From assembly GCF_947486615.1 (NCBI RefSeq), contig NZ_CANKUD010000013.1, positions 1-64,000 of the forward strand: 64,000 bases of DNA, read 5' to 3'. The notes beneath the pieces are model-generated. The model saw only the letters and a list, made by a program, of their open reading frames with translations. It was not told where the DNA came from and ran no database searches. Origin of the DNA: an uncultured Modestobacter sp. GTDB lineage: Bacteria > Actinomycetota > Actinomycetes > Mycobacteriales > Geodermatophilaceae. Of this stretch, positions 33,074 to 44,466 are shown piece by piece. Within the stretch, counting starts at the first letter, position 1. The number at the start of each line of letters is the position of its first letter. A program made the translations under genes and the position numbers.

Positions 33074-34753
33074 TCAGCCGTTCCCGTTGCCCTGGCCGTT
33101 CCCCCCGCCGTTGCCGCCACCGTTCCCGTTGCCGCCGCCCTCGCTGCCGCCGCCCTCGCTGCCGTTCCCCTCGCTGCCGTTCCCCTCGCTGCCGTTCCCC
33201 TCGGTGCCGTTGCCGCCGCCCTCGTTCTCGTCGGGCTCGTCCTCGTCGGGTTCGACCTCGTTCCCGGAGTCGCCGGAGTCGGGCGTGATGCTGGGGACCG
33301 GCACCGGCTGCCGCGACGGTGTCGGGGTCGCCGCCGGGGCGACGGCGTAGCTGACGGTCACGGTGGTGCCGGCCGAGAGCCGGCCGTCCGGGCTGACCGA
33401 GAGGACGTCGCCGTCCTCGGCGTCCCCGGTCGTCACCGGGAGCAGCTCCACCTGCAGGTCCAGCGCGGTCAGGTCGGCCTGGACGCCGGGGTAGGGCCGC
33501 CCCTCGTAGTCGGCGGAGTCGATGGTGACCTGCTCGGCGGTCGCCGACGGGGTGGCGCTCGGGCCGGTCGAGCCGGGGGACGTGCTGGTGCCGGCGGCGG
33601 GGTCGTCGCCGTCGCGGCCGGCCAGCTGCAGTCCGCCGAACACCAGCCCGGCGAGCACCAGGACGGCGATCAGCGGGACGAGCACCCGCCGCCACCGGCG
33701 CGCCGGGCGGTCGGCCGGTGCACCCGCCGCCCGCGCCCCCGTCTCGGACTCGGGGGGCAGGCGCAGCGGGGGCATGGGCCGGGCGGTGGCGGCAGCCCCC
33801 GCGGCCGCGCCGACCGCCGGCAGCACCGAGGTCTGGGCGGCCGCCGGGGGGAGCACCGTCGTCCGGTCGTCGTCGGCGGGCAGCACCGTCGTCCGGTCGT
33901 CGCCGGCCGGGAGGGGCAGCGGGCGCCCGGCGCGCACCGCGTCGATCGCGGCGATGACGGCGGCGCCGTCGGGGAAGCGGGCGGCGGGGTCCTTGACCAG
34001 CGTGGCGTCGATGAACGCCCGCACCGGCGGGGGGACGTCGCCGGGCAGCGGCGGCGGGGTGTCCCGGATCTGCATCAACGCGACCTGCACCGAGCTGTCC
34101 GCGTCGAAGGGGCGGTGGCCGGCGAGGCACTCGTAGCCGATCAGGCCCAGGGCGTAGACGTCGCTGGCCGGGGTGGCCCGGGCGCCCTGCGCCTGCTCGG
34201 GGGAGAGGTAGTGCGGGGTACCGATCACCTGGCCGGTCTGGGTGAGCGGCACGCTGGACCCGGAGACGGCGACCCCGAAGTCGGTGATCTTCACCGTGCC
34301 GTCGGCGCCGAGCAGCACGTTGCCCGGCTTGACGTCGCGGTGCACCACCCCGGCGGCGTGCGCGGCGCCGAGTCCGGCAGCACTCTGCCGCAGCACCTCC
34401 AGGGTGCGGTCGGCCGGCAGCCGGCCCTCGCGGCGCAGCAGCCCGGACAGCGACTCACCGCGCACCAGCTCCATGACCAGGTAGGCCAGGTGCTCCTCGC
34501 CCGGGGCGGCCGGCGGGACCTCGCCGTAGTCGAAGAGGGTGGCGATGTTCGGGTGCACCAGGCCGGCGGCCAGCTGCGCCTCGGCCCGGAAGCGGGCCAG
34601 GAACGTCGGGTCGCCGGTGTACTCGCTGCGCAGCAGCTTGACCGCGACGTCCCGGCTCAGCACCCGGTCACGGGCCTGCCAGACCTGGCCCATGCCGCCG
34701 GTGGCGATCAGCGAGGTGAGCTCGTACCGCCCGCCGAGCACCCGCGGCTGCAC
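33074..34753 (-). CDS. Ser/Thr protein kinase with PASTA-like domain
   Basis: A 559-residue PknB-type kinase, paralogue of the next gene. TGGMGQVW, VAVKLLR, HRDVKPGNVLL and DFGVAV are all present. The juxtamembrane linker repeats DDRTTVLP twice and then QTSVLP, likely autophosphorylation sites. One TM helix (VLVPLIAVLVLAGLVFGG) is followed by a single PASTA-like domain (about residues 425-490) and a long flexible tail of GNGSE and Gly/Asn repeats outside the cell. GTG 34753 is chosen because VQPRVLGGRYEL aligns with the paralogue start and AGGGGA precedes it; a GTG at 34819 would add 22 residues. Confidence 0.87.
   Translation of the reverse strand: MQPRVLGGRYELTSLIATGGMGQVWQARDRVLSRDVAVKLLRSEYTGDPTFLARFRAEAQLAAGLVHPNIATLFDYGEVPPAAPGEEHLAYLVMELVRGESLSGLLRREGRLPADRTLEVLRQSAAGLGAAHAAGVVHRDVKPGNVLLGADGTVKITDFGVAVSGSSVPLTQTGQVIGTPHYLSPEQAQGARATPASDVYALGLIGYECLAGHRPFDADSSVQVALMQIRDTPPPLPGDVPPPVRAFIDATLVKDPAARFPDGAAVIAAIDAVRAGRPLPLPAGDDRTTVLPADDDRTTVLPPAAAQTSVLPAVGAAAGAAATARPMPPLRLPPESETGARAAGAPADRPARRWRRVLVPLIAVLVLAGLVFGGLQLAGRDGDDPAAGTSTSPGSTGPSATPSATAEQVTIDSADYEGRPYPGVQADLTALDLQVELLPVTTGDAEDGDVLSVSPDGRLSAGTTVTVSYAVAPAATPTPSRQPVPVPSITPDSGDSGNEVEPDEDEPDENEGGGNGTEGNGSEGNGSEGNGSEGGGSEGGGNGNGGGNGGGNGQGNGNG
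33155..33214. repeat. 15-bp tandem repeat encoding GNGSE in the kinase tail
   Basis: Three identical units CTCGCTGCCGTTCCC (33155-33169, 33170-33184, 33185-33199) and a fourth with two changes. They encode GNGSE repeats in the extracellular tail of the kinase on the minus strand, in a region of low complexity where length is probably free to vary. Confidence 0.85.
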
Positions 34754-34870
34754 GTCGTCCCCTGTCGTCGGCGTCGCTGGCCCGTGGTGGTGCTCCGGAC
34801 CAGGCGCCCGATCGGGCACCGACCCTGCACCCTGCCACCATCCGCCGGTCGGGGCAGGAGGAGCGACCGG

Positions 34871-35494
34871 TCAGGCCAGCTCGGGGACGCGCAGGTGCGC
34901 CAGGGCGAGGTCGAACTCGGCCACCTCGGTCGTCCGCATGCCCATCGCCACGGCGACGTCGGCCTGGATGGCCGAGCCGATGTCCCGGGACTGCTGGAAC
35001 GTCGCTCGGTCCGCGTAGGTGGTCGTCGTGGCGGCGCGGCCGGTGGCCCGGTCGACGAGGAGGCTCAGGCTGCAGAAGCCGGGCAGGTCGGCCGTGCGCG
35101 GCAGCAGGCTCATGCCGACCGCGTCGACCACCCGGTCGAGCTGGGCCGGGTCGCTCTCGGTCCAGACGACCCGGGCGCAGGCACCCTCACCGGTCGGGTG
35201 CAGCCGGTGCAGGACGGCGATGTCCCACTCGGCCACGTGCATGGCGTCGGCGCGCATGACCTCGGCCGCGCGGTCCCGCAGCTCACCGACCGGGACGGCG
35301 CTGGCGCGCATCGCCTCCTCGGTGGCCCAGGCCGCGGTCACGATGCAGCGGCCGGCGTCCCGGTCGGCCAGCATCGAGACCCCGACGCAGCCGCTCATGC
35401 CGCGCAGCATCGGCCAGACGGCCTCGTGGACGTAGGCGATCCCGTCGTCCACCGCGGCCGGGTCGCCGCGCACGGTGGTGGTCCTGGCGTGCAT
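34871..35494 (-). CDS. Uncharacterized protein with two ABM-like halves (paralogue 2)
   Basis: A 207-residue paralogue of the protein at 25428-26051, with the same start (MHARTTTVRGDPAAVD against MYARTATLRGDPRRVD) and the same end (LDLALAHLRVPELA against LDLVVAHLRVPETV). The internal duplication is again visible: GCVGVSMLADRDAGRCIVTAAW and FCSLSLLVDRATGRAATTTTY. GGGAGGGGG lies about 8 bases before ATG 35494. It lies upstream of the two kinase genes on the same strand, 117 bp away. No function can be assigned. Confidence 0.72.
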   Translation of the reverse strand: MHARTTTVRGDPAAVDDGIAYVHEAVWPMLRGMSGCVGVSMLADRDAGRCIVTAAWATEEAMRASAVPVGELRDRAAEVMRADAMHVAEWDIAVLHRLHPTGEGACARVVWTESDPAQLDRVVDAVGMSLLPRTADLPGFCSLSLLVDRATGRAATTTTYADRATFQQSRDIGSAIQADVAVAMGMRTTEVAEFDLALAHLRVPELA

Positions 35495-35594
35495 CGGGCG
35501 GCCCCCTCCCTGGCGGTGCCCGGACGGCACTGCCGTCACCCCGAGGGTCCTCGCCGACCCGCACCGTCGCCGCCCGGCAACACGCTGCCGGACG

Positions 35595-35624
35595 GCGCGG
35601 ACGGTGCGTGCGCACCGTCCGCGC
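35595..35624. terminator. Hairpin downstream of the SDR gene
   Basis: A perfect 13-bp stem GCGCGGACGGTGC / GCACCGTCCGCGC (35595-35607 with 35612-35624) with loop GTGC lies 20 bp past the stop of the small coupled frame and 115 bp past the SDR stop. It is the likely terminator for that minus-strand unit. Confidence 0.75.
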
Positions 35625-35643
35625 CCGGCCGGGCACGCACCGC

Positions 35644-35742
35644 TCAGTCGGCGCCGAGCGCGTCGGTCACGGTGAGCACAGCGGCGCCGTCCGCGCCCCA
35701 GTGCAGGGCGGGGCGGCGCCGGGTCTGGTGCTCAGGCGTCAC
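35644..35742 (-). CDS. Possible 32-residue coupled protein after the SDR
   Basis: A GTG overlaps the SDR stop by 4 bp (GTGA) and opens a 32-codon frame that closes just before the hairpin terminator. The product begins [15 protein letters not shown] and ends [12 protein letters not shown]. No relative is known to me. The coupling geometry and the terminator position argue for translation; the shortness argues for caution. Confidence 0.35.
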   Translation of the reverse strand: MTPEHQTRRRPALHWGADGAAVLTVTDALGAD

Positions 35743-36632
35743 GGGGTCGGCATCCCACCGTTGACGTTGAGGGTCTCGCCGGAGACGTAGCTGGACTCGG
35801 GCGAGGCGAGGAAGACGTAGACCGGGCCGAGCTCGGCCGGCTGCCCGGCGCGCCCGATCGGGGTCTCCTGGCCGAACTCCGGCAGCGCCTCGGTGGGCTG
35901 GCCGCCGGAGGCCTGCAGCGGCGTCCAGAACGGGCCGGGCGCCACCACGTTGACCCGGATGCCCTGGGGCGCGAGCTGCTGGGCCAGCGCCTTGCTCATC
36001 GTGTTGATCGCGGCCTTGGTGGTGGCGTAGTCGACCAGGCCGGGGGAGGGCTGGTAGGCCTGGATGGAGCTGGTGTTGATGATCGTCGCGCCGGCCGGTA
36101 GGTGCGGCAGCGCCTCCTGCACGATCCAGAACAGCGCGTAGACGTTGGTCTTGAAGGTCCGGTCGAACTGCTCGCTGGTCAGGTCGGCCAGGTCGTCGAC
36201 GTAGGTCTGCTTGCCGGCGATGTTGGCGACGATGTCCAGCCCGCCGAGCTGGTCGACGGCGGTGTGCACCAGGGCCCGGGCGGCGGACTCCTCGGCGATG
36301 TCGGACGGGGCCAGCACGGCCTTGCGCCCCGCCTCCTCGATCAGCTCCGCCACCTGCTCGGCGTCGGACTGCTCGCTGGGCAGGTAGTTCAGGACGACGT
36401 CGGCGCCCTCCCGCGCGAAGGCGATCGCGGCGGCGCGGCCGATGCCGGAGTCGGCGCCGGTGACCAGGGCCTTGCGGCCGGTGAGGCGGCCGGTGCCTCG
36501 GTAGCTCTGCTCGCCGTGGTCAGCGCCGGGCTGCAGGTCCTGCACGAGGCCGGGGGCGTCCTGGGTCTGCTCGGGGAAGCCGTCGGTGCGGTACATCGTG
36601 GTCGGGTCGGTGAACGTGAACTGGTCGGCCAT
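35739..36632 (-). CDS. Short-chain dehydrogenase/reductase (YhdF/YdaD-like stress SDR)
   Basis: A 297-residue classical SDR. An extended N-terminus (about 45 residues) precedes the NAD(P) motif [23 protein letters not shown], seen from residue 54; catalytic residues are Ser in [10 protein letters not shown] and Tyr-x3-Lys in DYATTKAA. The long N-terminus and [18 protein letters not shown] resemble the group of general-stress SDRs found with glucose/ribitol dehydrogenase annotations. Substrate unknown. ATG 36632 and ATG 36650 are both possible; neither has a strong Shine-Dalgarno. It is divergent from the IclR gene. Confidence 0.88.
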   Translation of the reverse strand: MADQFTFTDPTTMYRTDGFPEQTQDAPGLVQDLQPGADHGEQSYRGTGRLTGRKALVTGADSGIGRAAAIAFAREGADVVLNYLPSEQSDAEQVAELIEEAGRKAVLAPSDIAEESAARALVHTAVDQLGGLDIVANIAGKQTYVDDLADLTSEQFDRTFKTNVYALFWIVQEALPHLPAGATIINTSSIQAYQPSPGLVDYATTKAAINTMSKALAQQLAPQGIRVNVVAPGPFWTPLQASGGQPTEALPEFGQETPIGRAGQPAELGPVYVFLASPESSYVSGETLNVNGGMPTP

Positions 36633-36790
36633 GGCGCCGCCGTGCCCCATCCGGCGGGGCGCGACACATCGTCGGGCGGCACGTCGCTGGGTGACGGTGG
36701 GCCCATCGGCGTGCTGCCCGGGACCCGGTGTCGTCGCCGCGTCGGTCCGCGGAGGCCCGGCCGTCACCGGAGGACGGTTAGCGTGGCCGG

Positions 36791-37555
36791 GTGCGCAGCG
36801 GAGCCGAGGGCGGGGGCCTGGTCCAGTCGGTGGACCGTGCCCTGGAGATCCTGGCGATCCTCGCCCGGGAGGGCGCGACCGGCGTCACCGACGTGGCCGG
36901 GCAGCTCGGTGTGCACAAGTCGACGGCGTCCCGGTTGCTCAGCACGCTGGAGGCGCGCGGCATGGTCGAGCAGGAGCGCGAGCGCGGCACCTACCGGCTC
37001 GGCTTCGGGCTGGTGCGGCTGGCCGGGGCCGGGGCCGCCCAGCTCGACCTGACCCGGGTCGCCCGGGAGGCCTGCGAGCGGCTCTCGGCCGAGCTCGGGG
37101 AGACGGTGAACCTCGCCGTCCTGGACGGCGACGCGGCGGTCAACGTCAGCCAGGTGCACGGTGCCGCATCGGTGGGGGTGCTGGACTGGGTCGGCCGGCG
37201 GACGCCGCTGCACGCCACGTCCAGCGGCAAGGCGCTGCTGGCCCACGCCCCGGCGGAGGTGGTGGCGGCCGTGCTGGCCCGGCCGCTGGCTCGGTACACC
37301 GACGCGACCGTCACCGACGCCACCGCGCTGCGCGCCGTGCTGGCCCGCATCAGGGAACAGGGCTGGGCGGCCACCGAGGGGGAGCTCGAGGTCGGTCTGC
37401 ACGCGGTGTCAGCGCCGGTCTGTGCCGTCGACGGCCGGCTCGTCGCGGCGATCAGCGTGTCCGCGCCCTCCTACCGGCTGCCCTCCGAGCGCATCGCCGA
37501 GGTGGCCGTACGGGTGTGCTCGGCGGCGGAGGCGATCCGCTCGCGGCTCGGCTGA
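36791..37555 (+). CDS. IclR-family transcriptional regulator
   Basis: A 254-residue IclR regulator: winged helix at residues 10-70 ([20 protein letters not shown], then [23 protein letters not shown] as recognition region) and an effector domain with the typical [20 protein letters not shown] and [23 protein letters not shown]. It starts at GTG 36791, 158 bp from the divergent SDR gene. Directly downstream are three genes for N-demethylation of quaternary and secondary amines, which it presumably controls through the repeats at 37662-37697; the ligand may be betaine or an intermediate (inference). Confidence 0.88.
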   Translation: MRSGAEGGGLVQSVDRALEILAILAREGATGVTDVAGQLGVHKSTASRLLSTLEARGMVEQERERGTYRLGFGLVRLAGAGAAQLDLTRVAREACERLSAELGETVNLAVLDGDAAVNVSQVHGAASVGVLDWVGRRTPLHATSSGKALLAHAPAEVVAAVLARPLARYTDATVTDATALRAVLARIREQGWAATEGELEVGLHAVSAPVCAVDGRLVAAISVSAPSYRLPSERIAEVAVRVCSAAEAIRSRLG

Positions 37556-37635
37556 CCCCGGTCGGTGTTCCGGCGGTGTGAACTCTGCGGCCGACCCGCC
37601 GGGGACACGCCGGAGAGGACCGGACACGGGGTTGA

Positions 37636-40128
<2,493 letters not shown>

Positions 40129-40129
40129 G

Positions 40130-41281
40130 ATGACCCACGACGTGATCGTCCTCGGTCTGGGCGGCATGGGCAGCGCCGCCGCCGCGCACCTGGCCGCCCG
40201 TGGGCAGCGGGTGCTCGGCCTGGAGCGGTTCGGCCCGGCGCACGACCAGGGCTCCAGTCACGGTGGGTCGCGGATCACCCGGCAGGCCTACTTCGAGGAT
40301 CCCGCCTACGTGCCGCTGCTGCTGCGCGCCTACGAGCTGTGGGACGCGCTCTGCGCCGACTCCGGCTCCGACGTGCTGGTGCGCACCGGTGGGGTGTTCC
40401 TCGGCCGCCCGGACAGCCGCACCGTGGCGGGGAGCCTGCGCGCGGCGCAGGAGTGGGGGCTGGCGCACGAGCTGCTGGACGCCGCCGAGGTACGCCGGCG
40501 CTTCCCGATGCTGAGCCCGGCCGAGGACGAGGTGGGGCTGTTCGAGGCCGCCGCCGGCTTCGCCCGCCCCGAGGCCACCGTCGCCGCACACCTGGCGCTG
40601 GCCGCGCGGCGCGGCGCCGAGCTGCGCTTCGACGAGCCGGCGGTGGAGTGGGCGGCCACCGCCGACGGCGGCGTCCGGGTCCGGACGGCGACGGGGGAGC
40701 ACACCGCCGGGGCGCTGGTCATCTGCCCCGGCGCCTGGGCGCCGCAGCTGCTCGCCGAGCTGGAGATCCCGTTCCGGGTCGAGCGGCAGGTCATGTACTG
40801 GTTCCAGCCGGCGGGCGGGGTGGGCGCCTGGACGCCGGACCGGCACCCCATCTACATCCACGAGGCCGCCGACGGCACCCAGGTCTACGGCTTCCCGGCG
40901 ATCGACGGGCCGGACGGCGGGGCGAAGGTGGCGTTCTTCCGGCGCGGCATGATCTGCACGCCGGAGACGATCGACCGCGAGGTGCACCCGACCGAGGTGG
41001 CCACCATCGCCGAGCACCTGGCCGGGCCGTTGCCGACGCTGCCCGGCCGGCTGCTCACCGCGGCGACGTGCATGTACACCACGACGCCCGACGAGCACTT
41101 CGTGATCGCACCCCATCCGCAGCACCCGCAGGTGACCGTCGCCTGCGGCTTCTCCGGGCACGGCTTCAAGTTCGTGCCGGTGGTCGGCGAGGTCCTCGCC
41201 GACCTCGCCACCACGGGTGCGACGGCGCACCCGATCGCCCTGTTCGACCCCCGCCGGCCGGCCCTGGAGGCCACCCGATGA
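40130..41281 (+). CDS. solA: Monomeric sarcosine oxidase / N-methyltryptophan oxidase-like
   Basis: A 383-residue flavoenzyme of the MSOX/MTOX family, which oxidises N-methyl amino acids to the amino acid, formaldehyde and peroxide. [20 protein letters not shown] is the FAD motif, [19 protein letters not shown] the early family block, and the covalent-FAD Cys is in [14 protein letters not shown] near residue 308. The ending [20 protein letters not shown] is also typical. It begins one base after the upstream stop and overlaps the Rieske gene start (ATGA). Sarcosine is the natural candidate substrate in this context (inference). Confidence 0.88.
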   Translation: MTHDVIVLGLGGMGSAAAAHLAARGQRVLGLERFGPAHDQGSSHGGSRITRQAYFEDPAYVPLLLRAYELWDALCADSGSDVLVRTGGVFLGRPDSRTVAGSLRAAQEWGLAHELLDAAEVRRRFPMLSPAEDEVGLFEAAAGFARPEATVAAHLALAARRGAELRFDEPAVEWAATADGGVRVRTATGEHTAGALVICPGAWAPQLLAELEIPFRVERQVMYWFQPAGGVGAWTPDRHPIYIHEAADGTQVYGFPAIDGPDGGAKVAFFRRGMICTPETIDREVHPTEVATIAEHLAGPLPTLPGRLLTAATCMYTTTPDEHFVIAPHPQHPQVTVACGFSGHGFKFVPVVGEVLADLATTGATAHPIALFDPRRPALEATR

Positions 41282-42402
41282 CGACCCTCGAGCAGTCCAC
41301 CGGCAGCAGCCTCATCCCGACGCTGGGCGGGCGCTGGTACACCGACCCGGCGGTGTTCATCCGGGAGCAGGAGCGGGTCTTCGAGGCGATGTGGACCTGC
41401 GCCGTCCGCAGTGACGAGGTGACCACCCCCGGCAGCTTCCGCCGGGTGCAGGTGGGCCGGGAGAGCGTGCTGGTGGTGCGCGGCCGGGACGGCGCGCTGC
41501 GGGCGTTCCTCAACGTCTGCCGGCACCGGGGCGCGCAGCTGTGCACCGAGGACAGCGGACAGGTGCGGACGACGCTGCGCTGCCCGTACCACGCCTGGTC
41601 CTTCGGGCTGGACGGTGCGCTGGTCGCCGCCCCGAACCTGGCGCGGATGCCCGACGTCGACCGGATGGCCAACGGGCTGGTGCCGGTGCACCTGCAGGAG
41701 TGGCTGGGCTACGCCTGGGTCTGCCTGGCCGACGAGCCGCCGTCCTTCGCCGAGGACGTGCGCGGCGCGGTCACCGAACGGCTCGGCGACCCGGCCGCGA
41801 TCGAGGGCTACGACGTCGGCGGGCTGCGGCTGGGCCGGCGGATCCGCTACGACGTCGCGGCCAACTGGAAGCTGATCGTGGAGAACTTCATGGAGTGCTA
41901 CCACTGCGCGACGATCCACCCCGAGCTCACCGACGTGCTGCCGGAGTTCGCCCGCGGCTACGCCGCGCAGAGCTTCGTCGGGCACGGGGCGGAGTTCGCC
42001 GCCGGTGCCGAGGGCTTCACGGTCGACGGCAGCGCCGGGTTCGCCGCGCTGCCGGGCATCGACGCCGAGCAGGACCGCCGCTACTACGCGGCCACGATCA
42101 AGCCCACGGTCTTCCTGAACCTGGTGCCCGATCACGTGATCCTGCTCCGCATGACGCCACTGGCCGTCGACTGCACCGTGGTGGAGTGCGACTGGCTCTA
42201 CGCCCCGGAGGTGATCGAGTCGGGGCAGGACGTCTCCCGGTCGGCGGAGCTGTTCCACCGGGTCAACCTGCAGGACTTCGACGCCTGCGAGCGCACCCAG
42301 CCCGGGATGGCCTCGCGCGCCTACGCCGCCGGTGGGGTGCTCGTGCCCGCGGAGCACCACCTGGGCGCCTTCCACGACTGGGTGCGCGAGCGCCTGGCCT
42401 GA
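41278..42402 (+). CDS. Rieske oxygenase alpha subunit, betaine monooxygenase (GbcA)-like
   Basis: A 374-residue ring-hydroxylase-type oxygenase. The [2Fe-2S] Rieske cluster ligands are CRHRGAQLC (near residue 82) and CPYHAW (near residue 102); the mononuclear iron site is [15 protein letters not shown] near residue 205. This subgroup, with GbcA and stachydrine demethylase, oxidatively removes methyl groups from quaternary amines. Gene context (DMGDH-like and sarcosine-oxidase-like genes) points to glycine betaine or a similar betaine. No reductase (GbcB-like) gene is in the cluster, so electrons must come from a partner elsewhere. Confidence 0.88.
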   Translation: MTTLEQSTGSSLIPTLGGRWYTDPAVFIREQERVFEAMWTCAVRSDEVTTPGSFRRVQVGRESVLVVRGRDGALRAFLNVCRHRGAQLCTEDSGQVRTTLRCPYHAWSFGLDGALVAAPNLARMPDVDRMANGLVPVHLQEWLGYAWVCLADEPPSFAEDVRGAVTERLGDPAAIEGYDVGGLRLGRRIRYDVAANWKLIVENFMECYHCATIHPELTDVLPEFARGYAAQSFVGHGAEFAAGAEGFTVDGSAGFAALPGIDAEQDRRYYAATIKPTVFLNLVPDHVILLRMTPLAVDCTVVECDWLYAPEVIESGQDVSRSAELFHRVNLQDFDACERTQPGMASRAYAAGGVLVPAEHHLGAFHDWVRERLA

Positions 42403-42418
42403 TCGCCCGGGACGAGGG

Positions 42419-43183
42419 TCAGCGAGCGGTGCTGAGGGTGGCGAACACGATGACGTTGTCGAGGTAGTCGCCGCTGTCCTCGTCGAACGACCCGCCGCAG
42501 GTGATCAACCGCAGGCCGGCGTGGTCGATGTCGCCGTAGACCTCGTCGGTGGGGAACTCGTCCTTGCCGTGCTCCTCGACCCGGTCGACCAGGAAGGTGG
42601 TGACCGTGCCGTCGGCGCGGTCGACCACGACCTCGTCGCCGGGCAGCAGCTCCCGGAGCCCGTAGAAGGCGCCCGGCTCGCCGTCCCAGTCGACGTGACC
42701 GGCGAGCACTGCCGGTCCGAGCTGGCCCGGGGTGGGGCTGCCGTCGTACCAGCCCACGGGGTAGGCGCCCGGCGGCACCTCCATGGCGCCGTCGGCCTCC
42801 AGTCCCAGCTCCATCACCGACGACGTGACGCCCAGTGCCGGGATCCGGACCCGCACCGGGTCGCTCGCGCCCAGCTGCAGGAGCGGGGACGTCGCGGGCT
42901 GGGGCGCAGCCGGGGCGGGAGGGGTGGTGCTCCCGGACGCCGGTGCCGCGGCCACCGCCATCGGGACGTCCAGCCGGGCGGACCCGCTCTGTCCCTCCGG
43001 CAGGAGGAAGACGGCGCCCAGGCCGAGGGCGACCAGAGCCGCGGAGACCGTCGCCCAGCCGTGCGCCGCGCGGGGAGCGCGGTGCCGCGACCGGTCGTAG
43101 CGGGTGACCCGGGGACGGTCGGCTGTCGGGAGCAGGCCCTCGGGGTTCGGTGGCGGCGGGGGATAGGCCCCCGAGATGCGCAC
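42419..43183 (-). CDS. Class F sortase
   Basis: A 254-residue class F sortase-like transpeptidase. A short basic cytoplasmic part is followed by one TM helix (ATVSAALVALGLGAVFLLP), an Ala/Pro/Thr linker and the sortase barrel (about residues 110-250) with RVRIPALGVTSSVMELGL, catalytic His in LAGHVDWDG and Cys in RLITCGGSFD. No Arg follows the Cys except the last residue of the protein, where most sortases have a catalytic Arg within about ten residues. GTG 43183 touches the foot of a large hairpin. The gene is next to a surface protein gene on the same strand. Confidence 0.82.
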   Translation of the reverse strand: MRISGAYPPPPPNPEGLLPTADRPRVTRYDRSRHRAPRAAHGWATVSAALVALGLGAVFLLPEGQSGSARLDVPMAVAAAPASGSTTPPAPAAPQPATSPLLQLGASDPVRVRIPALGVTSSVMELGLEADGAMEVPPGAYPVGWYDGSPTPGQLGPAVLAGHVDWDGEPGAFYGLRELLPGDEVVVDRADGTVTTFLVDRVEEHGKDEFPTDEVYGDIDHAGLRLITCGGSFDEDSGDYLDNVIVFATLSTAR

Positions 43184-43228
43184 CGGGCCGGCGGTCCGGG
43201 TCTCGTGGAGACCCGGACCGCCGGCCCG
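43184..43228. terminator. Very strong hairpin between the Excalibur and sortase genes
   Basis: A perfect 21-bp stem (43184-43204 pairs with 43208-43228) with a 3-base loop GTG. On the minus strand it begins 29 bp after the stop of the Excalibur gene and ends directly before the sortase GTG. It can terminate the upstream transcript, and in a read-through transcript it would bury the sortase ribosome-binding region. Confidence 0.85.
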
Positions 43229-43256
43229 AGGTGCGCGGTGCTGCACGCCTGGGAGG

Positions 43257-43661
43257 TCAGACGGTGGTGCGGGAGCGGCGGGCGGCCATGGCGGCGCCAC
43301 CGGCCCCGGCGAACGCAAGGCCACCGAGGAGGTAGGGCAGCACGGTGCCGTCCTCCGCGGCGCTGCCGTCACCGGCGGCGACCGCACCCCGCGGGCGGGT
43401 GGAGACCTGAGCGCCACCGAGGACCGTGTTGTCCTCACTGGTTCCCTGGGCGCCACCGGCGAGGCTCTCGCAGGCGATCTTGTCGTCGTCCTGGTCCAGG
43501 TTGTTCGGGTCGCTGGGGTCCGCGTCGAGGACGGCCTGAGCCTCCGCCTGCGTGGCGAAGTCGCTGCAGTTGAGGTCGGCGGCAGAGGCCGTGCCGGTGA
43601 AGCCGAGGGACAGGGTCGCGCCGATGAGGACGGTCGCTGCGGCGGTGCTGCGAAGACGCAT
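43257..43661 (-). CDS. Secreted Excalibur-domain protein with C-terminal anchor
   Basis: A 134-residue exported protein. Signal peptide of about 27 residues (ending TASA/ADLN), then one Excalibur domain (residues 29-66: NCSDFATQAEAQAVLDAD and DDKIACE), a calcium-binding-like loop where the usual D-x-D-x-D-G-x-x-C-E has Lys in place of Gly. A Ser/Asp-rich linker leads to a C-terminal hydrophobic helix and a positive tail (MAARRSRTTV), like a cell-wall sorting signal, but a clear LPxTG motif is missing (the nearest is TVLPYLLGG). The neighbouring class F sortase may be its anchoring enzyme (inference). Confidence 0.8.
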   Translation of the reverse strand: MRLRSTAAATVLIGATLSLGFTGTASAADLNCSDFATQAEAQAVLDADPSDPNNLDQDDDKIACESLAGGAQGTSEDNTVLGGAQVSTRPRGAVAAGDGSAAEDGTVLPYLLGGLAFAGAGGAAMAARRSRTTV

Positions 43662-43844
43662 GGTCGCTCCTGGGGATGGCCGGTTGAGTGACGCAAGCCT
43701 CAGTCGGCACGGCGGTGTGGCGGCTCAGGCGGCCGCGCGAGTTCCGATACATGTCCGGTGGTGTATTGGCACGTTCTGCCCTTGTCGCGACCTCGGTCGG
43801 GCGCCCGTCGTTCGGATTCGGCCGGCGTCGGCTAGACAGGGCAC

Positions 43845-44375
43845 ATGACCGACGTGAACTTCACCGATGCCGGCTGGCTCTCCCGGGAGGACATGGACGC
43901 CGCCCGCGAGCGGCTGCCGATCCTCTACGTCGACGCCGTCCCGGTGCGGGTCGACGACCACGGCGTGGTGACCGCGGTCGGGCTGCTGCTGCGGATCGGC
44001 GAGGACGGCCAGGTCAAGCGGGCGCTGATCTCCGGCCGGGTGCTGTACCACGAGCGGGTGCGCTCGGCGCTGCTGCGCCACCTGGAGAAGGACCTCGGTC
44101 CGCTCGCCCTGCCCCGGGTGCCGGCCGCGCCGCAGCCGTTCACCATCGCCGAGTACTTCCCGACCCCGGGTGTCACGCCGTTCCACGACCCGCGGCAGCA
44201 CGCGGTGTCGCTGGCCTACGTCGTCCCGGTCGAGGGCGACTGCGCCCCGCAGCAGGACGCGCTGGAGCTGACCTGGGTGAGCCCGGAGGAGGCCCGCCGT
44301 CCGGAGGTGCTGGCCGAGCTGGCCAACGGCCAGAGCACCCTGCTCCTCCAGGCCCTGGCCCACCTCGGCGTCTGA
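43845..44375 (+). CDS. NUDIX-like DUF4916 protein
   Basis: A 176-residue DUF4916 protein, a NUDIX-fold relative found in actinobacteria. The start DAGWLSREDMDAARERLPILYVDAVPVRV is typical. The segment SGRVLYHERVRSALLRHLEKDLG is where a NUDIX box would lie, but the Glu pattern R-E-U-x-E-E-x-G-U is only partly kept (RHLEKDLG), so hydrolase activity is doubtful. The end of the barrel (AYVVPVEGDC, LELTWVSPEEA) is normal. It is divergent from the Excalibur gene. Confidence 0.78.
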   Translation: MTDVNFTDAGWLSREDMDAARERLPILYVDAVPVRVDDHGVVTAVGLLLRIGEDGQVKRALISGRVLYHERVRSALLRHLEKDLGPLALPRVPAAPQPFTIAEYFPTPGVTPFHDPRQHAVSLAYVVPVEGDCAPQQDALELTWVSPEEARRPEVLAELANGQSTLLLQALAHLGV

Positions 44376-44466
44376 CCCGGACGACGTCACAGGCGGGCGC
44401 CGGTACCGGCGGGGGGTCGGGCGGCCGATGACGGGTGGGTACATCTCGGCGAGAGGACACCACCCC

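Noticed and set aside
31536..33350. A 604-codon plus-strand frame opposite the kinase
   Set aside because: Antisense to a kinase with an intact catalytic core; low-complexity product.
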